This document shows positions 23,426 to 35,068 of a stretch of 64,000 nucleotides of DNA, one piece after another. Within the stretch, counting starts at the first letter, position 1, and every line of letters begins with the position of its first letter. The notes below the pieces were generated by a model. That model was not told the DNA's origin. It saw nothing but the letters and a program-made list of their open reading frames with translations, and did no database searches. The translations under genes were made by a program, and so were the position numbers. This DNA comes from Chimonanthus salicifolius (Eukaryota > Streptophyta > Magnoliopsida > Laurales > Calycanthaceae). Location of the stretch: contig CM023538.1 of the NCBI GenBank assembly GCA_013350335.1, positions 56,030,769 to 56,094,768 on the forward strand, read 5' to 3'.

Positions 23426-23564
23426 AGTAAAGGAGTTGATAAAATTAAGAGTAAATGAATGTTGATAAGAAATCGGTCGAAAAACGATCTTATTTAAAAA
23501 TCTCTCTCCACAACCTACAGAGAGAATATCTTCCAAACAAACGCATTTTACACTGAAATGTTCA

Positions 23565-23990
23565 TTCGGATGGTCTTCATTTTCATACATTCGGAAGATC
23601 TAAAATGAAAGGGCAAAATAATAATTTTACTTCACATCTAAAAACAAAAAACAGTGTTTCTTAACCCCAAAAAAAGGTGTAGTGTCTATGTTACCAGCCT
23701 ATTATATATTATATCAAGATATCTCGAGTTAGATCTTGAGTTTTGGAGTTTTTACCCGACTCCAAAACTCATGTCGATACAACTCGCTCAAGACATTGTA
23801 CTATTCTGTTCGTTCGGATGCGTATACTCATTCGAACGAACTGGAATTACACTGATTTTTTCGTTCAGATGAGTATATTTATTCGAACGAATAAAAATTA
23901 CACTGACAGTTTGTTTAAACAATTATATTCATTCGAACGAACTGAAAATGAACTAACAGTTCATTCAAATGACAGAACAAGGGTAAAATG
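23565..23990. repeat. Palindromic TTCGTTCGAACGAA array in copy C
   Basis: Decayed palindromes (for example TTCATTCGAACGAA at 23932-23945) alternate with GAACTGGAATTACACTGA-type linkers and end with GGGTAAAATGATAATTTTAC. It is collinear with the array at 18940-19135 and longer at the left. Confidence 0.55.
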
Positions 23991-25170
23991 ATAATTTTAC
24001 TCAATTTTTGAGAATCAAAATGTTTAGAGACAGAAAAATCTAGTCTGTATGGTCCGCCTTTAAAAAAAGTTTAAAATTCAATGGAATTGAAAAGTCATGA
24101 CAAAAAATATTTTATGAAATAATGTATTTATTCCTGCTAGAAAATCAATTGTTTCATGTCATTTCTCATTATCAAAGGCTGTAGATTTCAAGTGCGACAT
24201 AAAGATTCTTTCATTATGCCAGTCCAACGCGTGCTTCATGCGTGTGGACCCAATCATCGCACCAAGTGGGTCCCATTTGGGAAGCAACAGGGCCAACTTT
24301 TCTTTTGAAATGATGGCAGAGTGACAATGGATCTTTCAAATCAAGTGAGTGGAGGTCACGAGCCTGTGTATCGTCGTTGAAACAGAAAAAGGTTTCAAAG
24401 TAACGAAAGTGAAAGGGCTTCAAGTAAATAATATTTTTTTAAACTTTAAATTTAAATAAAATGTCTTTTTAATATATAGTTTTTTATTCAAGTTTTATTA
24501 AAAGTATTTTTGCCCTTTAATAAAAATAGTATTGAGAGTATCCCTTCGTGATAAAGAATTTATCAAAATTCAAAATCAATATCCTAATTTAAATATCAAA
24601 TTTTATACGAATTTTTACATGTAACCACTATATTATTATTTCATTGATCCATTATAAAAGTGAGAAGAAATTGTCTTTTCGATAGAAAGTTTTATTGATG
24701 GAACATCATTTATGAGCTCATTTCAATTTTAGATATTTATGATTTTTTAATGAAAAAAATTATATTTAACATGATTTATTGAAGTTAATTTAGACACATT
24801 CTTTTAATTTTTAATACAAATGTAAATCTTCTAAACAAACTCATCGTCATAGTTTATGATGCAGGTAGGACTATCAATTGATGTAGTTATTATATGCTAG
24901 TAGATATTTTTTGGTTTTTGATTTTATGGGATAGATTTTAGATCTGGATCTGGAGATCCAAATCAAGGATTTCAATTATGAAACTTAGAAGGGGGCCTTC
25001 TCTAAGTTCACTTGGATTGGCTTTTGGGCATGTAGATGTGGGTCTTGGGCACCAATTGATTAATTATATTTAATTAGGGCTAATTGGATATTTGTCTAAT
25101 TAACACATTATTCTCATGTTATTGGCTCATTTGAATCTATCAGTGGACTCCACACCCTGTAGGACCCTAA

Positions 25171-25680
25171 TGACCCAATTAAATCCCCATTTAGATCCTA
25201 AAATTCCTACCCAATTAAATTCAACAAGCTTGATCGATCCTCTTCCCTATTTATTCTCTCTCCTATTTCCTCTCCTCTTGGGCCTGTGAGATAGATGGAG
25301 GATAAACCAAAAACGTGTATGGATTGTGAGGGAAGAATCCCACAAGCCTAATACTTTCAAGGGGTCTTTTTAAAACAAATTACCAAAAGTTTGAAACCTT
25401 TTTTAAATTACAAAAAAATATAAAGGTTTTCTTTCAAATAAATTCAATACTGGGGAAGGAAGAGGATTAGAAAGATTTATCGAGGTTGCTTGAAATCTTG
25501 CTGTGTTGCCTTACTCATGAATTTCCCCAGTTGAATTCAAGTCTACAGCTTTTAACATTGGTCCAAAGGCCTTGAAACCACGTTGTTGGGTCTAAATTGA
25601 GGCCTATACTGGGCTTTTGATAGTCTAGATGGGAAAGCCCAGTAGCAGTCCTCTTCTCACTTCACAACTTTGTTGTTACA
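25171..25680. other. Unique spacer, no gene seen
   Basis: AT-rich with a TCTCTCTCC tract near 25255. From about 25560 it shares the GTTGTTGGGTCTAAA block with 570-600. Nothing codes. Confidence 0.4.
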
Positions 25681-25681
25681 G

Positions 25682-25792
25682 AAACTTGATGGAGAGCATA
25701 TGAGGATTGCAGCTTACTTTGATGTCATCGCTGCCAAGAACATCGTTCCCTTCTGCTTTGAACATTTGTCCCCATATATTCCCGTAAAGGAG
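25682..25792 (+). pseudogene. Captured 111-nt exon of unknown host gene
   Basis: A 37-codon open block beginning KLDGEHMRIAAYFDV and ending SPYIPVKE. It is preceded by a textbook acceptor (pyrimidines, then TTGTTACAG) and followed by GTAAAATC, so it has the exact form of one phase-0 internal exon with intron edges. No neighbouring exons are visible. A damaged second copy is at 50519-50619. I do not recognise the parent protein. It lies at the distal end of the NLR 3' flank, on the opposite strand, and was probably carried along in the NLR duplication. Confidence 0.5.
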
Positions 25793-25899
25793 GTAAAATC
25801 ATACCGTTACTCTGATGTTCTTCTTCATCTTTTAAATAGCATAGGTATCTTCACTCTACAGTCTACATAGAGATCAGTCTAATCCAACATGTACAGAAA

Positions 25900-27393
25900 A
25901 TCATCTACAAATCTTATTTGTCACGTTATTCAGAGAAGCGTTCTGGGCAACAAAGGTCCCCTTTAATTTCATCAGGCACACCAACTATCCCCGAAATAAC
26001 ATGACACGGAAGAGTCACATTAAAATATAAACATTTTCATCAAACATACCAAGAGTTTTAAAGGTATAAATATCTCAGAGTTATTACAACCCATATTTCA
26101 AATAAAATCTCAAATAAACATAACCAAACCACAAATAATATCTCAAACTTAAATAAATCTGGTTTCATAAATTTAGCTATAACATACCCATTATCAATAA
26201 AATGCTTCTCAAAATAAAATTAATGCTCTTGCCACAGTCATCAGCTATGTCATCTGAGACCCATCTTCACTGGAATTCCTGCAATATAAGGGGTGAGTTC
26301 AACATGCACACTGAAAAGCAACAAATATCACGCATAGCACATAACAATCACATATTATGCGTATCATCACATGCATAATCTACGTTATATTATACATCTC
26401 AATTATGAGCTCTACGCAATAGACATATGGAACATCAACATAATAAATTATATTACAACATATGCAACCAAGCTCATCTGGCCCACGTAGCGGCCCTTAC
26501 ACAATATCCACTTGTTGGACTTTAACATGTGGACTGTGTTGGACTTTTAGATGAAAGGTCCATGTATGTATTTCCTTCACAGTGTCATGTTTGAATTCAG
26601 ATTCATATTCAGAATATCATAAAAATAATTTAGAAGGAAATAAAATTAATTAGATAGTCAATTTCATGATAAAAATCTTTAATTCAAAATTTCAAGTAGT
26701 AAAAGTAATATCTTACTTGTAATACTATCTCCTACTTCCAAATTTTAAAGATAGTATTGTAAAGACATATGATTGGTAAATTTTAAGGTTTTCTTTTCAT
26801 ATAGCTTATAATATGTATATTATTAATAAATAAATTATTTACATTATTTATCATTGGATTATTGAGCTATCCAATTTAGATATGGTCAGGTCAAAATTTG
26901 CATTCGAATTGTTAGAGTTAGATTCAGGTCTGGATTTAAAATTTAAAATGAATATAAAATTTATATTCAAGCAAAGGTAGAACATTTTTTAAGATTATCC
27001 AAGGCATTCTAGATTATGTTGGATTATTTTCAACATGTGAAAAACGTTGAGATTTCGAAAATATTGTGCTATGTAAATATTGGATTATGATGTGAAGATT
27101 TTAGAATTCTTGATTTTCCATTGCATTTGAAAAAATAAAAAATAGAAGAGAGGCCAGAGCCAAGTTAATAGAGGTACAAGATATCAAAATATTAATTAAT
27201 TTTCACGTATTAAATAGAAGAGAGGTCTTACCTAAAAGAGTTGCATCCTTCGTCACAATATCAAGCCTTATATTTTTCTCATGTTTAGTTCCTGCAAATC
27301 TGTACTAATATCAACACCTAATTAGTTTTAAACAGTAAAGAAAATGATCAAAAATTGAAAGTTGCTGATATTAAATGTAAATATACCTTGTTT
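25900..27393 (-). other. 3' flank of the broken NLR with conserved splice signals
   Basis: Homologous to 640-1438, 39000-39905 and 50700-52720. It contains the same CTTTTAG/GTAAGA donor (about 27232), TTTGCAG acceptor (about 27297) and ATTGCAG/GAATTCC acceptor (about 26275) as NLR-1. About 650 bp here (26400-27050) are deleted in NLR-1 but kept in NLR-4. Confidence 0.6.
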
Positions 27394-30300
27394 TCATATG
27401 AATTGCGAGTCTATATGAATTGTAGGAACGTGTGCATTCTTATACCAATCCTCCCCAGTATCTCTGGTGCATCGTTTGATCAAATGTAGTGGAGTGTGGT
27501 GGCTTTCTTTAATCCAGTTGGCAATTGTAAAATGCTGGGACAATCAATTAGAATCAATTCTGCCAATGAAGAGAGATTGCTAAATTCCTCTGGTAAACAT
27601 GCTAACTCTAGCAATTCATATAGACACAATGTTCTCAAAGCCATCAGTTTTTGGATGCTTTCTGGCAAAGAAACCAAGTTAGGACATTTCGTGACCTCCA
27701 AATATTCAAGGGAAGTGAGGTATTGCAGTCCATCACCCAAAGATCTCAAGTTTTTACAATCATGAATATACAATTCATGAAGAGAGATGAAGCTCTGGAA
27801 TTCTTCATGTGGCAATGACTCCATTCTGTTTCAGCGGTTAATTCTCAGAGTTTGAAGAGAGATGAAGTTTTGAAGCCCATTTTCCTGAGATACAACCTCA
27901 TCAAAATCGTCAATAATCAAGTGTTTGATTGTTGTAACGTTGCTAAGATCTTCTGGTATGAACTTTAGCTTAGGACAGTTGGAAATTCTCAAATCTTCTA
28001 AAAGATTTTTATTTTGCAACAACCCTTCTGGGAGAGATGTCAACTCAGGGAATCCACCAATTTTGAGAAAAACAATGGAATGGAAGTCGACAAAAAACTT
28101 GACTAGAGCCACATTGCTTCTCTCAAACAACAACTTCTTAAGGGATGGAAGATTTGGCAAGCTAGTCAGCTTTGGACATCCAACGATGCTCAGCTCCTCA
28201 ACATGATGAAGCACTTGTCCTGTTTCTGCACTTGACCATCTTTCCAAATTAGGCATATCTTGGATAAAAAGTACCTTAAGAAAGCATAATTGTGAAAATG
28301 ATGGGAGACTATCACATCTACTACAATTCTTGAGGTTGATCACAATCAAGTTGGGGAGCCTCAAGTCCATCAGCCATGTAGGGAATTTTACACCCTTAAA
28401 GTTCTCAATCACCAATTTTTCTAGGTTTGGATGTGGCTCGAGTCTTTCAATGATATGTTGATAATTCTCATTTTCTCCATTGATTGAATCATCATTGTTG
28501 TCTTCCCATGACAACTGCAAATCAGAAATGTTATGCTTCTCTTTCAAGCCCGCTCTCTCTGCATCTGCTGGATTTAATACATTTTGGAGGCTTTTGATCA
28601 CTAACCTACCACGTAGGTTTAAACCTTTTAACTCTCCTATTCCACATCCTCTTTCTTTGCCAACAATGAATAGAGGTAGTGTTTGAAGGCAGCTCAGTTG
28701 TCTAAGCCCCACTTGGGACGCATTTTATCTTCTTCACTTCATCAATCAAGAGGTGCCTCAGGTTAACCATCTTCCTCATGCCTTTGGGTAACTCTTCAAG
28801 CCAAGGGCAACATAAAAGTCTAAGCGTCTGCAAACTCCAAAGGGTGTCGATGGATTTAGGTAATTTTCTTATAGCAGTATTTGACACGTCAAGGTACCTC
28901 AGATGTTTCAACTTCCTAATTGATTCTGGCAAATCTTGAATTCTGGTGAAACTTAAATCTAAGACACGCAAATATATTAATTTCAACATGTCACCAGGGA
29001 TACTATGTATTCTGTGTGTGTAACCAACGAGAATGAATGTATGCAGTTTCCTTGCATTAGACACAAATGATGGATTTATTGATGACAATGCCTCATTACA
29101 AAAATATGATGAATGACGAGTTTGTGAACGGACACTTGTTGCACTACTTCTTTCAATTATTGAGCATTCAATCTCTCCAATAGATCTTACAAGATCACAA
29201 ACAAGGTCATGCATTCTAAACAGTACCACATGATCATCATAAGAGTCTTTCTTAACTCCTGTGAGATGATCTGAAGGTGGAAATTCTTCTCTCAACCTTT
29301 TGAAACAATGACCTCCAACATAACTTGTCAAAATACTCTTCTCCAATGTCCTATGCTAATCTACTTCATTTGATGTTTGAATGAACCCTTCTGCAATCCA
29401 CAATTGAATTACTTTAAATCTATCAAAAGCATAACCTTCAAGGAAGATACTACAATATGCAAAGTACTGTTTCAAACGAGACGACAAATGATCATAACTC
29501 AATCGTAATGTGGATATGATTTTAGCTTCACTTAACTTCCAAATCTCACTTTCTTTTATGCCCAACCACTCCTTTTCTCTTTTTTGGTAGTACAATAAGC
29601 CTCCTAGTGCCCCTACTGGTAATGGCACACCTCCACACCTTTTCACAATTTCTTTTCCAATGGTCACCAAATTTGGAAATGCATGTTCATCTCCCTGTGG
29701 AAATGCTCTCTTCTTAAACAAAGACCAACAATCATCCTCAAGTAGAGTTTCTAAGTGATATGTCGGAAGAGTGCCGACAACAGAAGCTACAATTTCACTA
29801 CGAGTTGTGACTATGACTTTGCTCCCTCTTATCACCACATCTTAACAATGATTTCAAATTATTCCACTTTTCTTGATCTTCATTCCAGACATCATCCAAT
29901 ACAAGTAAATATTTCTTCCCAAATAGAATCTTTTGAAGATGAGACTGTAGCACATCCATGGATGTATGGTCACACTTATCCTCGGTTGCTGATGATATTA
30001 TTGCTCTTATAATTTCTCCCAAGTTAAAAACTTCAGAAACATAAGCCCACATTCTTTGATTGAAATGATTTTTCACCCTCTGATCATTATAAATGAATTG
30101 GGCAAATGTTGTCTTCCCAAGCCCTCCAATTCCAACAATTGGAACGATGGAAAGATCTTCTGCTCCTTCTTTTTCAGTACCCATGTTGATTAACAACTCA
30201 ACTAATTTTTTTTCTATCATCATTTCTCCCATAAACTTCTGCTTCATGTACAAATGAATGCATCTCTCTTTTCTCAACACTATGACTCTGCTTATCAACA

Positions 30301-30734
30301 ATTTTATCACTCAAATTGAAATCAACCTTTTCTTTTGCAATTAAATCTAATCTATCCACAACTTCTCTAATCTTACATCCCATCCTCAAGTAAAACGCAA
30401 GAGGGTTTGAAAGAGTAAAGAAGTTGCGTACCTTGCTTACAATGCGACCCCGAATTTCAACTTTCCTCCGAAGATCTTCTATTGAGAACTCATCGAATAT
30501 GTCATCTATACCGTAAGCCACTTCCTTGAGCTTGCCAAGCCAGACCATTATACTTTTATTTTTGAGTTGTTGCTCTTCAGCATCCTCAAGCACAGCTTGG
30601 ATTGATAAGAATGTAGTGCGGAGTTTGTCTGCACCTTTCTTAACACCAGAAGATAAGATGAATTTTTGAATCAAAGGAGAAGCAAGCTTCTCAAATATCA
30701 CTGGCAGGATAGCAGAAAGAACCACTTCTGCCAT
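27394..30734 (-). pseudogene. NLR-2 pseudogene: CNL with frameshifts and a nonsense codon
   Basis: Full-length CNL by homology to its neighbours: Rx-type coiled coil, P-loop (GIGGLGKTT), LLVLDDVW, CGGVPL, MHD and LRRs are all present but in pieces. Lesions seen: one extra T in a T run near 30206-30214; one extra T near 29829; a 1-bp deletion near 29368 leading to TAG at 29356-29358, offset by a 2-bp deletion near 29285-29300; one extra C at 28707-28710; a TGC-to-TGA change at 27831-27833; and a 22-bp deletion near 27485. The sequence between lesions is still very close to the intact copies, so loss looks recent. Start and promoter are intact, so a transcript could exist. A truncated CC-NB product is conceivable but would stop within the first frameshifted segment. 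Confidence 0.92.
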
Positions 30735-30825
30735 GCCCTCTTATCTCCAACAGACTAGAGATTTAAAATGTGGTTGTGATGTGAGAAGAAATGGCAATTG
30801 CTGAAAGCTAGAGCTTCTCAGCTTC

Positions 30826-30832
30826 ATTTATA
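30826..30832 (-). promoter_or_regulatory. TATA box of the broken NLR
   Basis: TATAAAT on the minus strand, 92 bp before the ATG, in the context CTTTATAAATGAAGC shared with NLR-4. It is still intact although the coding sequence is broken. Confidence 0.55.
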
Positions 30833-30839
30833 AAGAGAT

Positions 30840-31900
30840 TCAAACCCTCTGCACAAGTTTGGCATTATCCATTATGTGTGTATGTGTTACTCATTTCCTC
30901 TTGTACATTTACATTTGCCAAATATTTTTTTAAGGGGATTCCCATATACACCATTATGCAGTTTTAGGCATCTTCAGCTAGTTCTTTAGCTGATTCAAAT
31001 CTTCCAAATACCTATCAACAGTTGATTTATTGGGTATTACCCTCTACTCTTCCCATTTGGTAAATCTTGATCGTTTAATATATATAACGTTAATAATATA
31101 TTTGTAAAACTCTCTTCAAGATCAAAGGTAGGGATGATCAAATGAATTTTAAATTTGATAGACATCTTATTTAATGTCTCAAATGATGAGAACTATTTTT
31201 TTAACACTAATTACAAAAATTTATGATAATATAAAAATATAATTTTTTTTTACTTCTCATGGTAGGAAATTTGGAATTGAGATTTATTCCTTGCTTCATT
31301 TTGTTGGTCACATTTCACACTTTTCTCTTTTGCTTTTTATTTGTTGTAATTCCTTACTTCCTTTCCTAATTATTCCTTCTTGATACATACTTTCGTTGTC
31401 TTGTAATTGCATTTGCCTTTTTAAGCTATTCATTGCTTAAGTGTAAAGGCATACAAGGTATATAGATGGATAAAATTGAATCATGCAGTCATTGTGGGGC
31501 AATTTTGACTATGGAGATAAAGTTAAAAGCCTCAATATAATTTTAAAGAATTATTTTAATTGAAAAAAAAATCAAAATATTGTTTAAGTTTTTAAAATTT
31601 AATCGTTTTGGATTATAATTTTACTTTAATTTCTAAAATTTGTGTCTATTATTATGATGGTTTTTTTTAACTCCAAATTAAATTAAAAAAAATCCCCAAA
31701 ACATCAAAGTCTAATTACAAACCAAAATTTTTGAACCTCGTGATAACATGTAAGAGCATAAAAATGAAGAGTCCAACTTTTTTTTTTATGGCCAAGTTGT
31801 TGAAGTCTCTTAAAGCATAATATTAATTCTTGGAACATGTGCAAACTTCTCCATCCATACACACTTTGTAAATCTATGGGAAGTGGTCGTTCGGAGTTGA
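30840..31900. other. 5' flank of the broken NLR and spacer
   Basis: The first 250 bp match the 5' flank of NLR-3 (43320-43500; shared GTTGATTTATTGGG block). The remainder is AT-rich with no gene and no repeat I can name. Confidence 0.45.
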
Positions 31901-31908
31901 GTGTGAAT

Positions 31909-32313
31909 TAGGGCTGTAACTCGGATCGGGTGGGTCGGGTTCTTTAAAACCCAACCCAACCCGAGTTGATATTTATGGAACCCAATCCGACCCGAATTCT
32001 CGACCCGAACTTCTCAACTCGATCCGACCCGAATTCTAACCCAAATCAACCAGAATTCTAACCCAACCTGCATTTTGAACCCATTTTAGCCTAACTTCAG
32101 CAGGGTCGAGTCGGGTTAGGTCGGGTCGGATCGGGTCGAGTTAACTTGTAAAATCCTCAACCCGACCCGACCTAACCCACCCGAATTCCATGGGAGTTTT
32201 TATATTCTCAACCTGATCTGACCCGCTGACCCGAAATTCTCAACCCGACCCGCATGATTTCTTGGGTCGGGTCATGCGGGTCGGGTCAAAACCCAACCTG
32301 ACTTGCAGCCCTA
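31909..32313. mobile_element. hAT-like MITE made of GGGTCGG/CCGACCC repeats
   Basis: 405 bp. Left terminus TAGGGCTGTAACTCGG, inverted right terminus TAGGGCTGCAAGTCAG. Flanked by an 8-bp duplication with one mismatch: GTGTGAAT 31901-31908 and GTGTGCAT 32314-32321. The interior is GC-richer than the surroundings and consists of alternating ACCCGACCC and GGGTCGGGT runs that can fold on themselves. No coding capacity. Confidence 0.85.
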
Positions 32314-32365
32314 GTGTGCATCGAACTCAGTACTTCTACTTCCTGAATAATCGAACTTAAAATTT

Positions 32366-32425
32366 TCTCTTCCTCACTGATGTAGGACTCGTTTGTATCC
32401 AACAATCTTCCCTCGAGTGAGCCTA
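32366..32425. repeat. GATGTGGGACTCG-type repeat, copy 1
   Basis: CTTCCTCACTGATGTAGGAC followed by TCGTTTGTATCCAACAATC matches 45109-45170. It looks like a piece of a plant LTR or TRIM element, but I see no paired LTR, primer site or target duplication. Confidence 0.35.
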
Positions 32426-32699
32426 TTGTTAGGTTCTGTGGATCCTAATTATGAGATTTATACCGGTCTGGTTGTGGGTTGAGCTCTGGTATAGCCATAC
32501 ATTGAGTTTATTTAAAATCAATTAAATTTTGTTGTTTTACTGATTGTTAATAATTTATATTCTTTTTTCATACACTTCAATTGGTGTCAAGTCAATAATA
32601 TGAAAGAGAGATAATTTTCATTGTTGTGAGAATAAAATATAACAAATTATCGAACTTTTGTAAATAGATGAAATCATCAATTATTACGAAAAATAAACT

Positions 32700-33340
32700 T
32701 AAACAAATCTAGTTACATATATTCAACTATGACATGTCCATAATCAATAAAATGCTTCTTAATGCTATAGTCACAGTCTTCAGCAATGTCTACGCCTGCT
32801 GTTGGATTTTATCGAGACCATCTCCACTAGAGTTCCTACAATATAAGGGATGACCTCAACATACTCAGTGAGAAACAACAAATGTCACACTTGACACATC
32901 AGAGCCACATGTTATACATATCAGACCCAATAAAAACATGGACTGAAGATGTGGGCTTGGCCTTTGTGAAACACAAATTCCATTTCAAGCAATCCAAGGA
33001 ATTCTGGATTATGTTGAATTATTTTCAACATGCCAAAAATGTTGAGATTTCCAAAATATGTGCTATGTAAATATTGAAAAATATTGGATTATGTTGGAAT
33101 ATTTCCAACATGTGAAAAATTTGGACTTTTTGGTTTTCCATTGCATTTGAAAAAAGTTAAAAAAAAAAAAGCCTGAGCTAAATTAATAGAGGTACAAGAT
33201 ATCAAAATATTAAATAATTTTCACATAATAGAAGCTGGTCTTACCTAAAAGAGCACGGTAGCAAGTGAATCAGAGATCCATATCAAGCCTTATATTTTCC
33301 CATGTTTAGTTTCTACAAATCTGTACCAAGTAAAGAAACT
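32700..33340 (-). pseudogene. Orphan NLR 3' flank without its NLR
   Basis: Matches the 3' flank of the intact genes: an acceptor (TTGTAG before GAACTC near 32836), an internal exon at 33245-33312 bounded by a GTAG acceptor and CTTTTAG/GTAAGA donor, and the GGTACAAGATATCAAAATATT block at 33190. Homology stops near 33340, just before the place where the NLR stop codon should be. A seventh-generation guess is not needed: one NLR copy was simply lost here, leaving its tail. Confidence 0.65.
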
Positions 33341-33810
33341 GAAACGATCAGTAAAGAAACTGATCAAGTAGAACAAGAAGAAATTGAAATGCGAAAATAG
33401 CCTGATTCCACACGTTAGAGTGGAGTATGCATTATGATTAATTTTTCGTTAAATTATTTCTAATTGATGGAACACATAGTCTGATGATCAGACTCTGATC
33501 TGATCCGGCCGAACATCAAAGCCTGGCCCAATTGTTTTATTTTTATTTATTTATCTTGTATTTTGATTTTTTATTTATTTCCTTATTTTATACTTAGAGT
33601 TTTAGTGTAAATATTACTATTAGGGCATGTAATATATATTACTTAGAGTTTTATTTATTTCTCCGGTTCAACTCAGCCGACCCCATTGTGTGTCTTCCAC
33701 CAATCCAGACCTTTGCAACAGCCGGCACACGCCCAACCATAATTGGAACCCATCTCTCTTTCATCAACCAACACCTTATTCAACCCATTTATTGTACTTT
33801 TATTTTGTAT

Positions 33811-33955
33811 TTACTCGTGTGAAACAGCGGAATACACAACGTAAAACTCTTACGGATGAGTCCACTAACGGTAAGGCATATCAATGTTAGTTCATGGGAT
33901 ATCGAACCCGCAACTCTGTTTTTCGCAGAAGCCAATTAGTGGAGCTACACTCATT
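33811..33955 (-). mobile_element. tRNA-derived SINE, copy 1
   Basis: Reading the minus strand: GAGTGTAGCTCCACTAATTG (box A-like), then GGGTTCGATATCCCATG (box B-like), the CCTTACCGTTAGTGGACTCA body, and a 3' GTTTCACACGAGTAAA end. Same family as 34909-35068 but diverged. Confidence 0.65.
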
Positions 33956-34908
33956 TAATTTTTTTTTTTTAAAATACAATGTGAGTATTTCCCTAAGAGG
34001 TCACGCATCCTAATAGTTCTCTTATTGTAGATGAACACTCTTTTCATTGTTTCTATCGAACCCAATTCCCAGATTCGAATAACAGCAAAAGGCCATTAAT
34101 TCATCTCTCCATTAATTACTACCACTACCCATTAGCCTATCCATTTAATTACAGAACTGTCATTTACCCTATTAATCCATTTAAATTAGTGCCACCTTTA
34201 CAAAATCCCATTAATCCCAATTAATTTTAAATTGCCGTATCACCCGTCCAATTTTAACTCGATTCAATCCATTTCCAATCCTGATCCTACCTGCATTGCA
34301 TCACTAATCTATATTATTTTGATTAAGCAAAAGAAGAAAATACTTCTATGAAAATGGGTAAAGGAATGAAGAATATATATAATATATTTTATTGAATGAA
34401 AATGATTTTGAACAGGAAATTTGACTGTAATAAAATTAAGTCCAGCATATTCACATTTACTTGATTGTTACGACTGATGATTAAATTATAAATCAAGTCT
34501 TAATGATGTCTATTCACCTTCAATCCATGTGTCTTTTTAACAATGCTACTTACTGAACCCATTTTGATTTTCATGTCCTTTTCTTGACTGATTTTTCCTC
34601 TTTCTTTTGATTGTGATCCATAGAAGTTGCTTTTCATTTTTCGTCTCATCTGACATTTAAATAGTTGATGGATACGTGTTTTTTGAGATTTATATTACCT
34701 GTTTGTTATTTTATAGACTCTTTAAACATTTTTATCTATTCACTTTGAAATTTGAAGCCATATTTTAACCGGCAGAAGAAAATAAAATCAGTGCATGGAC
34801 ACGGCAAGCTTTTCATCTTAAATCATATTCACATAGTTAAGGACATACTTAACACGAATTAAATAGTTGGATTCTTTAGAATTTTTTTTTTAAATGATAA
34901 AGCAAATT

Positions 34909-35068
34909 CATGGGTGTAGCTCAGCTGGTTACCTCCCGCCTCAGGAAGCGAGAGGTCACGGGTTCAAGCTCCCATGGCCTAACCTTGGTGTGCCTTAGGG
35001 GTAGGGGTCCATCTGTGGGATTTTACGCTGGGTATCCCATGGTTTCCCACACTTAAATTCAAAAAAAA
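34909..35068 (+). mobile_element. tRNA-derived SINE, copy 2 (best preserved)
   Basis: Pol III box A TAGCTCAGCTGG (34917-34928) and box B GGTTCAAGCTC (34961-34971) have tRNA-like spacing, followed by a tRNA-unrelated body (CCTTGGTGTGCCTTAGGGGT) and an A-rich tail. Flanked by a perfect 10-bp target duplication AAAGCAAATT at 34899-34908 and 35069-35078. It is not a functional tRNA gene: the acceptor stem does not pair and the 3' body is unrelated. Confidence 0.88.

Larger units (their letters stand above)
20962..25170. repeat. Segmental duplication copy C
   Basis: Collinear with copy B from the TCAAATATTACCATTTGCTT landmark to the TTCATGCGTGTGG block and on to about 25170. It lacks the two insertions and the coding-like fragment present in B, and has its own extra block at about 23440-23700. 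The open frames inside (for example 21772-22080) mirror those in B only because the DNA is duplicated; none has a recognisable domain. Confidence 0.75.

Noticed and set aside
24214..24423. A 69-codon minus-strand frame with fairly balanced composition
   Set aside because: The homologous stretch in copy B (about 19375-19590) does not keep the frame, and no domain is visible.
27480..30734. Several separate small NLR genes
   Set aside because: Adjacent frames align end to end with one NLR and are separated only by single-base indels and one nonsense codon.
34909..34981. A functional tRNA gene
   Set aside because: Boxes A and B are present, but the acceptor stem does not pair, the body continues into SINE sequence with an A tail, and it has a target duplication.
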